The notes beneath the pieces were generated by a model. It saw nothing but the letters and a program-made list of their open reading frames with translations, had not been told where the DNA came from and searched no databases. A DNA stretch of 64,000 bases from an uncultured Myxococcales bacterium (GTDB lineage: Bacteria; Myxococcota_A; UBA9042), in contig CAJBNH010000173.1 of assembly GCA_903955385.1 (NCBI GenBank), positions 18,393 to 82,392 of the forward strand, given 5' to 3'. Both the position numbers and the translations under genes were made by a program. Position 1 is the first letter of the stretch. Each line of letters starts with the position of its first letter. Shown one piece after another: positions 16,741-24,967 of this stretch.

Positions 16741-17142
16741 ATGGCCAAGAGCTTTCTCGGTCGGGGCTTGAAGTTCCCGCTGCAGATCAATGCCTTCGGT
16801 GGCATGGCCACGTCTGACGGCGACGAGAACATCGAGGACGGTGTCCGCTGCATCATCGGCACTGCCGTGGGTGAGCGCGTGATGCGCCCCTCGTTCGGTT
16901 GCCGCATCCACGACTTCGTGTTTCATCCGAACTCGTCCACGACCGCGGGCATGGTGTCGTTCTACGTGCGCGAAGCCCTGCAGAAGTGGGAGCCGCGCAT
17001 CACAGACGTCCAGGTCAGCGCCAACCCCGACCCCAAGAACGAAAACGTCTTGTCGGTCGAGGTGAAGTACAAGATCCGCTCGACCAACATCGACAAGAAC
17101 TACGTCTATCCGTTCTATCTCAGGCGGGAGCAAGACCTATGA
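16741..17142 (+). CDS. gp25-like baseplate wedge protein, Afp9-like
   Basis: A 133-residue member of the gp25/IraD-like family, the lysozyme-related wedge subunit that nucleates the sheath at the baseplate. Visible features are GLKFPLQINAFGGMA, EDGVRCIIGTAVGERVMRPSFGCRIHDFVF (the family's hallmark region, around residues 35-62) and a C-terminal strand VEVKYKIRSTN. The ATG at 16741 has GGAGG 7 bases before it and is preferred to an in-frame ATG 30 bases upstream. It overlaps the next gene by 4 bases (ATGA). Confidence 0.93.
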   Translation: MAKSFLGRGLKFPLQINAFGGMATSDGDENIEDGVRCIIGTAVGERVMRPSFGCRIHDFVFHPNSSTTAGMVSFYVREALQKWEPRITDVQVSANPDPKNENVLSVEVKYKIRSTNIDKNYVYPFYLRREQDL

Positions 17143-20138
17143 TCCCGAGTCCGAATCTCGACGACCGCAGCTTCGAGGACATTGTCCAGGAAGCGATTCG
17201 CCTCATCCCGCAGTACTGCCCGGAGTGGACCAACCACAACCGGTCGGACCCCGGCATCACGCTCATCGAGCTGTTTGCCTGGATGACGGAGATGTCGCTG
17301 TACCGGATGAACCGGGTGCCGGAGAAGAACTTCCTGGCGTTCCTGGAGCTGATGGGCATTTCGCTGACCCCTCCGCAGCCTGCGCGCACGGTGGTCAAGT
17401 TCGCGATTCACCCCAAGGCGGACCGGGTGGTGGTGCCGTCAGCGACGCGCGTGGGGACCAAGCCCGGTGTCGACGGCTCGTACGCGACGTTTGAGACCGA
17501 TGCCGACGTCGTCGTGACGAACAACGATCTCGTGAAGTGCATGAGCCAGCACCACGACACGTTCGCCGACAACACGGGCCTGCTGGGCAAGCGTCGCGAG
17601 GGCGTGGCGCTGTGGTCGGGCGTGCGTGCGGTCGAGCGTTTCCTGTACCTGGGGGATAAGCGGCTCGAGTCCTTCGACGAGTCCAGCATCCTGACAGTGC
17701 GCACGACTTCCACGCTGGACGTCCCCCAAGCGCTGGTGCGGATGCTGGAGTGGGAGTACTTCGACGGCGAGCGCTGGCGCGAGCTGCAAAGTCCGTCGAT
17801 CGAGACCGACGAGGATCAGGTGGCGCTGATCGGCCCACCGGCCATCGCGCCGACCACCGTGGGCGAATCGACCGGCCTGTTCTTGCGCGGCCGTCTGTCC
17901 GAAGTGCCGACTGCGCCGACTGACACGATCTGCGATCTGGTCAAGATGCGCTTGGAGCTGACGGGCGAGGGGGAACGCCCCGACCTTGCGATGGCCAACA
18001 TCGACGGCGGACTGTTCCTGAAGCTGGACCTCGACCGCAACACGCAGCCGTTTGGGCGTGCGCCGGCGGTCGATAGCGCCCTGTACCTCGCGTGCGACAA
18101 AGTGTTGGGCCATCCGGACGCCGATGTTCGCATCGACATCGAGCTGGCGGACCCGTCGATCGTACCGCTGCCGCTCGCCTCGCCCGACCTCGTGCTGGCG
18201 TGGGAGTACTGGAACGGCAAGCGCTGGAAGCTGTTGGGTCGCGTGGGCTTTGGCGACTTCGACGAAGAAGACCCGGGCCTCGACTTCCGCGACGAGACGC
18301 TGTGCTTGACGGCCAACGGACACGTGGCGTTTCGACGGCCCAAGGACATCAAGCCGGTCGAAGTCAATGGCAAGGAAGGCCATTTCATCCGTGCCCGCAT
18401 CGAGCGAGGCGACTACGGTGTGGCGGGCACCTACGAGCTCGAGAACGATCGCTGGGTCTGGAAGGACCCGCGGCCGCTGCGCGCCCCCACGCTGAAGAGC
18501 GTCGCCCTGCGGTTCGTGGAAGCGGAGCACCCGTTTGAAAAGGTCATTTCTTACAACGACTTCGTCTACTCGGACCACACTGCGGTTGCCGCCGAGGAGA
18601 TGAAGCCCTTCCAGCCCTTCCAGCCCGTGGCCGAAGAGAGCCCGACGCTGTACTTGGGCTTCAAGGACCCGTTCCCGAACGAGAAGGTGCAGCTCTTCTT
18701 CGACTTGGCGGAAGCTGAGGGGCCGGGGCGCCGCCTGCGCGCGGGTCCGGGGCAGACGTCGAAGCAGCTGAGCCAGGTGCACTCAGAGCAGGTCATCCAC
18801 TGGGAATTCTGGAACGGCAAGGACTGGATGCCGCTGCTCGCCCGCGACCACACCCACGGCTTCACGCAGTCAGGGTTTGTCGAGTTCGTGGGGTCCAAGG
18901 AGCACCGCAGCAACAAGCGCTATGGCGAGAACCTGCACTGGCTGCGGGCCCGTCTGGAGTTCGGCGGCTATGACGAGCCGCCGATGTTGCGCAACGTGGT
19001 GTTGAACTGCGCCTACGCCAGCAACGTGACGACCTACGGTGAGACCATCCTCGGTTCGTCCAAGGGCACGCCCAACCAGAGCTTCAAGTTTGTGCGCGGC
19101 CCTGTGCTGCCCGGGCAGGAAGTGTGGGTGCGCGAGCGTGAGCGGCCGCCGTCCAACGAGCTGGAGGTCCTGACGTCCTGGTTTGGGGACAAGGCGTTGA
19201 TGGACGACCCGGACGGTGAAGGCGTTTTGGTGCAGTGGAAGGAGGTCGACAGCCTCTACGAGTCCGAGCCCGCGTCGCGCCACTACACCAAGGACGTGGT
19301 CACCAACACGGTGCGCTTCGGCGACGGTATCCACGGCATGGTCCCGCCCAAGGGTGACCGCAACGTTGTGTGCAGGCGCTACCAGATCGGCGGCGGCGAG
19401 GACGGCAACGTGCCCCCCGAGGCGATCACGGTGATGCTGCAGGCGGTGCAGTACGTCGAGTCGGTGCGCAACATCTTCGCGGCATCGGGCGGCTGCAATC
19501 TGGAGACGGTGGACGAGGCCAAGCTGCGCGGTCCGCACTCGCTGAAGGCGAAGGGCAGGGCGGTGACGGCGGAAGACTTCGAGTGGCTGGCCAAAGAGGC
19601 CTCGAACTCGGTCGCGAGGGTCTGCGCGCTGCCCGCGTATGAGCGCGAGGGCGAGATCGCCGTGGTCGTGGTGCCCAAGGTGGCCGAGAACCACCCGGAC
19701 TTCATGGACAAGCCGATTCCGTCGACGGAACTGTTGCGCAAGGTCCGCAACCACCTGTCCGATCGCAAGCTGCTCAGCACCGTGTTGCACGTACAGCGGC
19801 CGAAGTACCGCGAGCTGTCGGTTCACGTCGAGCTGATCGTGCTGCAGACCGCGGCAAGCGACCGGGTGAAGGCGGAGATCGAGAAGCGAATCCGCGTGTT
19901 CCTGCACCCGCTGAAGGGCGGTCGCGACGGCAAGGGTTGGCCCTTTGGACGTGCCGTGTACCGCGTGGACCTGTACCACGTGATCGAGGACGTGCCGGGC
20001 GTTGACTTCGTGGATCGGGTGCGGCTCGTCGATGAGAACACCAAGATCGAGGTCGACCAGTTCAAGGTCGGCGCCGGCGAGCTGGTGCACGTCGTGCGGG
20101 TCGAGACCATCGAGAAGGCGCACGAGCGCATCGTCTAG
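17139..20138 (+). CDS. Baseplate J / gp6-like assembly protein, Afp11-like
   Basis: A 999-residue baseplate wedge protein. Residues 1-75 carry the typical opening NHNRSDPGITLIELFAWMTE followed by a helix ending LMGISLTPPQPA. The C-terminal third contains the baseplate J-like core (RFGDGIHGMVPPKGDRNVVCRRY, GRAVTAEDFEWLAKEAS, VPKVAENHPDFMDKP). The middle has three copies of a WE(Y/F)-x-(D/N)G-x-x-W module near residues 204, 355 and 555. The start ATG overlaps the gp25 gene stop. In related particles this protein forms the baseplate wedge with gp25 and the Afp12-type protein. Confidence 0.9.
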   Translation: MIPSPNLDDRSFEDIVQEAIRLIPQYCPEWTNHNRSDPGITLIELFAWMTEMSLYRMNRVPEKNFLAFLELMGISLTPPQPARTVVKFAIHPKADRVVVPSATRVGTKPGVDGSYATFETDADVVVTNNDLVKCMSQHHDTFADNTGLLGKRREGVALWSGVRAVERFLYLGDKRLESFDESSILTVRTTSTLDVPQALVRMLEWEYFDGERWRELQSPSIETDEDQVALIGPPAIAPTTVGESTGLFLRGRLSEVPTAPTDTICDLVKMRLELTGEGERPDLAMANIDGGLFLKLDLDRNTQPFGRAPAVDSALYLACDKVLGHPDADVRIDIELADPSIVPLPLASPDLVLAWEYWNGKRWKLLGRVGFGDFDEEDPGLDFRDETLCLTANGHVAFRRPKDIKPVEVNGKEGHFIRARIERGDYGVAGTYELENDRWVWKDPRPLRAPTLKSVALRFVEAEHPFEKVISYNDFVYSDHTAVAAEEMKPFQPFQPVAEESPTLYLGFKDPFPNEKVQLFFDLAEAEGPGRRLRAGPGQTSKQLSQVHSEQVIHWEFWNGKDWMPLLARDHTHGFTQSGFVEFVGSKEHRSNKRYGENLHWLRARLEFGGYDEPPMLRNVVLNCAYASNVTTYGETILGSSKGTPNQSFKFVRGPVLPGQEVWVRERERPPSNELEVLTSWFGDKALMDDPDGEGVLVQWKEVDSLYESEPASRHYTKDVVTNTVRFGDGIHGMVPPKGDRNVVCRRYQIGGGEDGNVPPEAITVMLQAVQYVESVRNIFAASGGCNLETVDEAKLRGPHSLKAKGRAVTAEDFEWLAKEASNSVARVCALPAYEREGEIAVVVVPKVAENHPDFMDKPIPSTELLRKVRNHLSDRKLLSTVLHVQRPKYRELSVHVELIVLQTAASDRVKAEIEKRIRVFLHPLKGGRDGKGWPFGRAVYRVDLYHVIEDVPGVDFVDRVRLVDENTKIEVDQFKVGAGELVHVVRVETIEKAHERIV

Positions 20139-20177
20139 TCGGGAGGGACCTCTCAGGTCCACGTCAGCGAGGAACGG

Positions 20178-21065
20178 ATGGTCGAAGCCCGCCCCACCAC
20201 GCGAAGTACCTTGCCCCCTCGGGCTGGCGAAAGACGCGCCAAGAAGATCATCGTGCCAGAGCTGGCCGGCATGGCGTTTCAGGACGCGTGCATCGTGCTG
20301 GAGCAGGCCGGGTTCGGTCCGCCGCTGCCGCGCTATATCGACGCCTACGTCCCCGAGAACACGGTTGTTTCGCAGGCGCCCGTTCGCGGTCAGCTGGTCG
20401 ACAGCACCACGACGGTCGAGCTGAGTGTTGCCAAGGCGAGCTGGGTGCGGTTCCTGCCGCAGCTGTATCAGGAGCAGGGCTCGGGCGACAACACGATGTT
20501 GCACGAGTACCTGTGGATCTTCCAACAGTTGCACGACAAGGTGACCCACAATCTGGACCGGCTGCCGCAGCTGTTCCGGCCACTGGAGACCGAGCCACGC
20601 TTCCTGGACTGGCTGGGTTCCTGGATTGCCCTGCAGTTGGAGAGCGACTGGCCCGAGCAGAAGAAGCGCAAGTGGCTGAAGTTCGCCCCGGCGCTGTACA
20701 GCATGCGCGGCACCAAGGCGGCGATGACCGAGCTGCTGGAGATGTACATCGGCGTGCGTCCGGACATTCGCGAGAACGAGTGGCCTTTCGAGCCCTTCCG
20801 CGTCGGTGTCTCCAGCGAGATCGGCCTCACTTCGACCGTGTTGCCGTCGATGAACCTGTCGCACTGCTTCGTCGTTCACTTGCCGATGGCGCCGCAAGAC
20901 GTCAGCGACGACACCATCGTGCGCATCCATCGGGTGATTCAGGCCGAGAAGCCCGCTCACACCACGTACTTTCTGACCTTCCAGACCGACGAGGCCTTTG
21001 TGGACCTCGATCCCTTCATGACCATCGGCGAGGATTCCCTTGCCGACGAGTCCGCTCCCGAGTGA
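20178..21065 (+). CDS. PASTA domain fused to phage tail protein I-like (Afp12-like) baseplate protein
   Basis: A 295-residue fusion. Residues about 23-88 form a PASTA domain (IIVPELAGMAFQDACIVLEQAGF, VVSQAPVRGQLVDSTTTVELSVAK). Residues 90-295 match the tail protein I family: VRFLPQLYQEQ, LFRPLETEPRFLDWLGSWIAL, LKFAPALYSMRGTKAAMTELL. The tail protein I part completes the baseplate wedge with the preceding gene. PASTA domains elsewhere bind peptidoglycan or beta-lactam-like ligands; here it could contact the cell wall during assembly or anchoring, which is inference. GAGGAACGG precedes the ATG. Confidence 0.88.
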   Translation: MVEARPTTRSTLPPRAGERRAKKIIVPELAGMAFQDACIVLEQAGFGPPLPRYIDAYVPENTVVSQAPVRGQLVDSTTTVELSVAKASWVRFLPQLYQEQGSGDNTMLHEYLWIFQQLHDKVTHNLDRLPQLFRPLETEPRFLDWLGSWIALQLESDWPEQKKRKWLKFAPALYSMRGTKAAMTELLEMYIGVRPDIRENEWPFEPFRVGVSSEIGLTSTVLPSMNLSHCFVVHLPMAPQDVSDDTIVRIHRVIQAEKPAHTTYFLTFQTDEAFVDLDPFMTIGEDSLADESAPE

Positions 21066-21115
21066 CCCACGCTGCATACGCCCGCCTCAGGCGGTAACCA
21101 CGCAAGGACACGACC

Positions 21116-22660
21116 ATGGCCGATATCTCTGCCCGAAACTACAAAAGGCTCAACTTCTTCCGCGGCTTCCGCACGACGGAGAAGGACTGGAACGACGGGG
21201 AGCAGTACCACACCGACAAGCGCAAGCTGCACAACCGGATGATGCACGGCCCAGGCATTGTTCCCCAGGCGCTGGGCGGACTTCGCGCGTCCGGTCGCGG
21301 TCGCGGCGAGCTCGCGGTCGAGGTGCAGAGCGGCTACGCCGTCGACGCAGAAGGGCACGACATCTTCGTGTGGGAGCCTGAGATCAAGCAGCTGAATCCG
21401 GCGGACTTCAAGCTGCCGGCGACGGTGTACCTGGTCGCGCGGTACATCGAGGAGTTCTCGGACTTCATCTCCTACAAGGAGAATCTGGACTTTAAGGGCC
21501 ACCGCCGCATCACAGAGAGCGCCAAGGTCGAGTGGATCATCACCGAGCCCGACATCTTCAGCGAGGTCGAGCTGGCGCGCGTCAGCCTGACCAAGGACGT
21601 CAAGCGAGTCGTCGACGCCAAGGACCCCTTCAACCCACAGCCGAACGAGCTGGATCTGCGGTTTGTGCCGGTCGCGGGCATCACGGGCAGCTTCATCTCG
21701 CCCGCGCTGCTGTGGGAGATGCTGGAGATGATCCGGCGCTCCAAGACCGTGTATCAGTACATGTATCACCAGATGAAGATCCTGCCGGCCTCAGACGTGC
21801 TGCACGGCTTCCTGACGCTCGAGATGCTGTTGCACGCCCAGCTGGTCGACCTGCGCAACGTCTTCTCGCTGTACCTGATCATCCTGAACCATCAGTGGAC
21901 GCTGGTGGGCGACATCGAGGCCAACGTTCCGCAGATCTCCAGCCAGCGTGACTTCGCGAACTTCAAGAAGCACGTCGAGATCGCGATGCAGAAGTACGAG
22001 GAGCGGCACTTCAGCCTCGAGTTCCTCAACTCGCTGATGAATTACCAGACCGAGTGCTACAAGTTCATGGAGACGATGTTCGACAAGCACCTCAAGGCGC
22101 CCAAGAAGATCGAGGTCAAGACGACCGACACCAACGCCTTGATCGAGAACATGAAGGTGCGGTCGGCGCAGTTCACCGACAACATGAGCCTCGAGGGCGA
22201 GAACCTCGCACTCGTCGACATGATCGATCCCATCGACCCCGAGAGCGAAAAGACGCACAACTGGCGTGTCTCAGGCGAGCGCGACAAGTACCGCACCCGC
22301 CAGAAGCTCAAGTACCCCGACGGCGTCATCGTCGAGGACGCGGGCATGGCGTTCGAGGGCGGCCAGCTGGACTTCGAACTGCGCAACATCGAGCCCGGCA
22401 AGGACGTCTACGTCGTGTGGCGCATGGACTACGTACACGGCGACTGGGAGGCGGAGGTCGAGGCCAACGAGCGACGCCTGGCGAACTGCATCTGCGCCGG
22501 GTCAGACCGCAAGTTCCGGTGGCGCAACTGGGTCTATGTCATTCCGGCCGAGCATGTTCGTGAGGTGGGTCTGCGCTTGCGACTCAAGCCCGTCACGGCC
22601 GACCGCGACGTCAACGTGTTCAAGATGTGGGCGTATCAGCCGACGGCACGCAAGGCCTGA
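21116..22660 (+). CDS. Probable eCIS tail fibre / receptor-binding protein
   Basis: A 514-residue protein. The first 100 residues follow a pattern I recall from other eCIS and tail-like loci: RLNFFRGFRTTEKDWNDGEQYH, KLHNRMMHGPGIVPQ and a strand LAVEVQSGYAVDAEGHDIFV. The middle (about 220-350) is helical and aromatic-rich (VYQYMYHQMKI, LYLIILNHQWTL). The last 120 residues look like a beta-sandwich (DGVIVEDAGMAFEGGQLDFELRN and LRLRLKPVTADRDVNVFKMW, given here only in part), as in carbohydrate-binding domains. Its place directly after the Afp12-like gene is where fibre genes lie. A fibre role is inferred; no database match was possible. Confidence 0.75.
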   Translation: MADISARNYKRLNFFRGFRTTEKDWNDGEQYHTDKRKLHNRMMHGPGIVPQALGGLRASGRGRGELAVEVQSGYAVDAEGHDIFVWEPEIKQLNPADFKLPATVYLVARYIEEFSDFISYKENLDFKGHRRITESAKVEWIITEPDIFSEVELARVSLTKDVKRVVDAKDPFNPQPNELDLRFVPVAGITGSFISPALLWEMLEMIRRSKTVYQYMYHQMKILPASDVLHGFLTLEMLLHAQLVDLRNVFSLYLIILNHQWTLVGDIEANVPQISSQRDFANFKKHVEIAMQKYEERHFSLEFLNSLMNYQTECYKFMETMFDKHLKAPKKIEVKTTDTNALIENMKVRSAQFTDNMSLEGENLALVDMIDPIDPESEKTHNWRVSGERDKYRTRQKLKYPDGVIVEDAGMAFEGGQLDFELRNIEPGKDVYVVWRMDYVHGDWEAEVEANERRLANCICAGSDRKFRWRNWVYVIPAEHVREVGLRLRLKPVTADRDVNVFKMWAYQPTARKA

Positions 22661-22764
22661 CCCTGCTTGCTCGCGTCCGCGCGGCTGTGCCATTCTTGGC
22701 GCGCTTCGGGACGGCAGGACGGTGACGACCGCAGCGACTTGACCAAAGGGTACGGGAGGACGGC

Positions 22765-23406
22765 GTGATCTGGGACTTCTTCCGCGCCCTCGGTCAGGGA
22801 CGCATCGACAACGTCGTGAACACCGCAAACGCCAAGAAGGCGGGCGTCATCACCAAGGCGAAGACCGGCGCGGCCAAGCAGTTCAACAAGGCGGTCGATG
22901 CGCCGGGCAAAGCGGTCAAGGGTGCGGTCAAGGGCGGCAAGCAGGACGAGAAGCCCAAAGAGAAAGCCAAGGGAGGCGACATGGGGTGGTTCAGCAAGAA
23001 GCGCTCCGAGCCGGAGCGTCAGGATTCTCGCGGCGGCGGCGGTGACTATGCCGAGCCCGAGAAGACGGTCGCCATCGATTTGAATCAGATCAACCGCGGC
23101 ACCTTCAAGCCCGTGGTCGGCTGGGTCGTCGTGATGAACGGCGAGCTGCGCGGGCGCGACTTTCGTCTGGTCGACGGCAAGAACGTGATGGGCACCGCCG
23201 CCGACTGCGACGTCGTTCTGACGGACCCCTACCTGTCGTCCAAGCACGCGGTCATTCGCCATGAAAACGGGGTGTTCACCTTGGTCGACCTCGACTCGAC
23301 CAACGGCACCTATCTGAACGAGCGCCGAGTCTCGAAGGAGGACTTGATCGACAACGACAAGGTCCGCCTCGGCCGCTCCGAGATGAAGTTCAAGTCCGTC
23401 GAGTAA
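22765..23406 (+). CDS. FHA-domain protein of the eCIS cluster
   Basis: A 213-residue soluble protein starting at a GTG with GGGAGG 6 bases upstream. The N-terminus (1-75) is a Lys/Ala-rich segment with several short repeats (KAVKGAVKGGK), then a Gly/Glu linker. Residues about 120-213 form an FHA domain with VVLTDPYLSSKHAVIRHENG and LDSTNGTYLNERRV. The S-x-x-H and N-G signatures are intact, but the Gly-Arg pair of canonical FHA domains is Gly-Thr (NVMGTAADCD), which may weaken phosphothreonine binding. It is 11 bases upstream of the VWA-FHA gene. Confidence 0.88.
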   Translation: MIWDFFRALGQGRIDNVVNTANAKKAGVITKAKTGAAKQFNKAVDAPGKAVKGAVKGGKQDEKPKEKAKGGDMGWFSKKRSEPERQDSRGGGGDYAEPEKTVAIDLNQINRGTFKPVVGWVVVMNGELRGRDFRLVDGKNVMGTAADCDVVLTDPYLSSKHAVIRHENGVFTLVDLDSTNGTYLNERRVSKEDLIDNDKVRLGRSEMKFKSVE

Positions 23407-23417
23407 CGGAGGAAGCC

Positions 23418-24941
23418 ATGCTGCCCTGGAAGCGCTGGAGCCTGGCTCTGGCTGCGCTTGCCCTGCTCCTGCCCGGTCTGGCCTTGGCCGACAGTCGCGT
23501 GGTCATCGATCACGTCGCCTACGATGCCAAGGAAAGGACGTTGACGATGTACGTCGACGTGCTGGACGTGAAGGGCAACCCGGTCGAGAACCTATCGCCG
23601 GCCGACCTGAAGCTCACCGCAAGTGGCAAGCCGCTCGTCACCTCCGACATTCAGCTGCAGACGGCGCAGGACGCCGGTGAGCCGATCGCGGTCGTGCTGT
23701 TGCTGAATGCGTCGCGGGCCTACCAAGCGATGGGGGAGTCCGAAGAACACTCGACCTATCAGCAGGAGAAGGAAGGCGCCGCAAGCTTCATCAAAATGCT
23801 GTCGGGTAACGACAAGGTCGCGGTCGTGCAGTACCGCGAGGGCTTCCCCCACGAGGTGGTCTACTCGTTCGCCAGTGATTTCAAGCAGGCGGCAGAGGCC
23901 GTCAGCAACGCGACCGTGCCCGACGGGGATGCCCTGCCGGAGAACAACCTGGGCAAGCAAGTCGGCACCCAGACGTTGTCGCCCGAAATCGTCCGCGCCA
24001 TCGACAAGTCGATGAACTATCTGGCGGAAAACCTGGAGAAACTGGGTTCGGCGCGTCGGCGCTTCATCGTCATCATGTCGGACGGCAAGGACCGCGAGAC
24101 GCGCAAGGACAAGCTGATCTCGAAGATCCAGAACGTGTTGGACAAGTACGAGGAGTACAAGATCCGTATCCACGCCATCGGCTTCACCGCCGATGACCCG
24201 ATGTACTTGCCGCTGCTGCAGACCATCGCGAACAGCACGGGTGGCGTCTACAAGGGCATCGACCCGGCGGCCAAGGAAGGCTTCGGCAGCATCCCGTCGG
24301 TCTGGGACGGCATCGCGGGACGCATCAAGAAGCAGTACGTCATCAAGGCGGTACTGGCCGACATTCCCGAGGGAGGCGAGCCGGTCAAGGGCAAGGACGA
24401 GGTCAATCACGTCATCGGCTTGAGCGTTGCGATGAAGGACGGCGCGGTGTCTGAGGCCGTGTTCAACGACGTCCGCATGCCCAAGCCCAGCATCGCCTGG
24501 GGCGCGATCCTCAAGTGGGTCGGCATCGTGGTCGGCGGCCTGCTCGGCATCGGCCTGATCATCTTCCTGATCATTTTCGTTTCCCGTCGCAAGGGGTCAG
24601 ACGAAGGCTCTGGCTCGGGCGGCAACCAGCGTCAGGAGTACGACGGACCCTCGCGTGGCAAGCTGGTCGTCCTGGCCGGGCCGCTGGCGGGCGAGACCTT
24701 CCCGCTCATCGACGACGTCACCACCATCGGTTCGATGAAGGGCAACACCATCGTCATTCAGGACGGGTCGGTGTCACGCCGCCACGCCGCCATCAAGATC
24801 GACCAGATGCGCTATGAAGTCGCGGATATGAACTCGACCAACGGCATCCTGGTCAACGGTCAGCGCGTCCACAAGGTGTTTCTGAAGGACGGCGACCGCA
24901 TTCATATCGGCTCGACCGAAGTGCAGTTCAACCTGAAGTAA
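23418..24941 (+). CDS. Membrane protein with VWA and C-terminal FHA domains
   Basis: A 507-residue protein. Residues 1-24 are a signal peptide ending LALA-D. A von Willebrand A-like domain follows (about 85-290: PIAVVLLLNASRAYQ, FIVIMSDGKDRETRKD, IHAIGFTADDP). The MIDAS motif DxSxS is degenerate (NASRA), so metal-dependent ligand binding may be lost. One transmembrane helix lies near 365-390 (WVGIVVGGLLGIGLIIFLII), followed by a Gly/Ser linker and a cytoplasmic FHA domain (415-507: DGSVSRRHAAIKID, NSTNGILVNG). Its Gly-Arg pair is Gly-Ser. The topology links an outside VWA sensor to a cytosolic phospho-reader, attractive for anchoring or triggering the injection particle. Confidence 0.88.
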   Translation: MLPWKRWSLALAALALLLPGLALADSRVVIDHVAYDAKERTLTMYVDVLDVKGNPVENLSPADLKLTASGKPLVTSDIQLQTAQDAGEPIAVVLLLNASRAYQAMGESEEHSTYQQEKEGAASFIKMLSGNDKVAVVQYREGFPHEVVYSFASDFKQAAEAVSNATVPDGDALPENNLGKQVGTQTLSPEIVRAIDKSMNYLAENLEKLGSARRRFIVIMSDGKDRETRKDKLISKIQNVLDKYEEYKIRIHAIGFTADDPMYLPLLQTIANSTGGVYKGIDPAAKEGFGSIPSVWDGIAGRIKKQYVIKAVLADIPEGGEPVKGKDEVNHVIGLSVAMKDGAVSEAVFNDVRMPKPSIAWGAILKWVGIVVGGLLGIGLIIFLIIFVSRRKGSDEGSGSGGNQRQEYDGPSRGKLVVLAGPLAGETFPLIDDVTTIGSMKGNTIVIQDGSVSRRHAAIKIDQMRYEVADMNSTNGILVNGQRVHKVFLKDGDRIHIGSTEVQFNLK

Positions 24942-24967
24942 CAGCGGACCGAGCGCCCCCTGCGCCT

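Noticed and set aside
18870..21077. A 735-codon minus-strand open frame opposite the baseplate genes
   Set aside because: The plus-strand baseplate J and tail protein I genes are well supported, and the minus product is His/Val/Asp-rich and motif-free.
5139..24941. An integrated contractile prophage
   Set aside because: No capsid, terminase, portal, integrase, lysis or attachment-site features flank the cluster within the window. Its gene order and DUF4255 and DUF6760-like genes fit eCIS.
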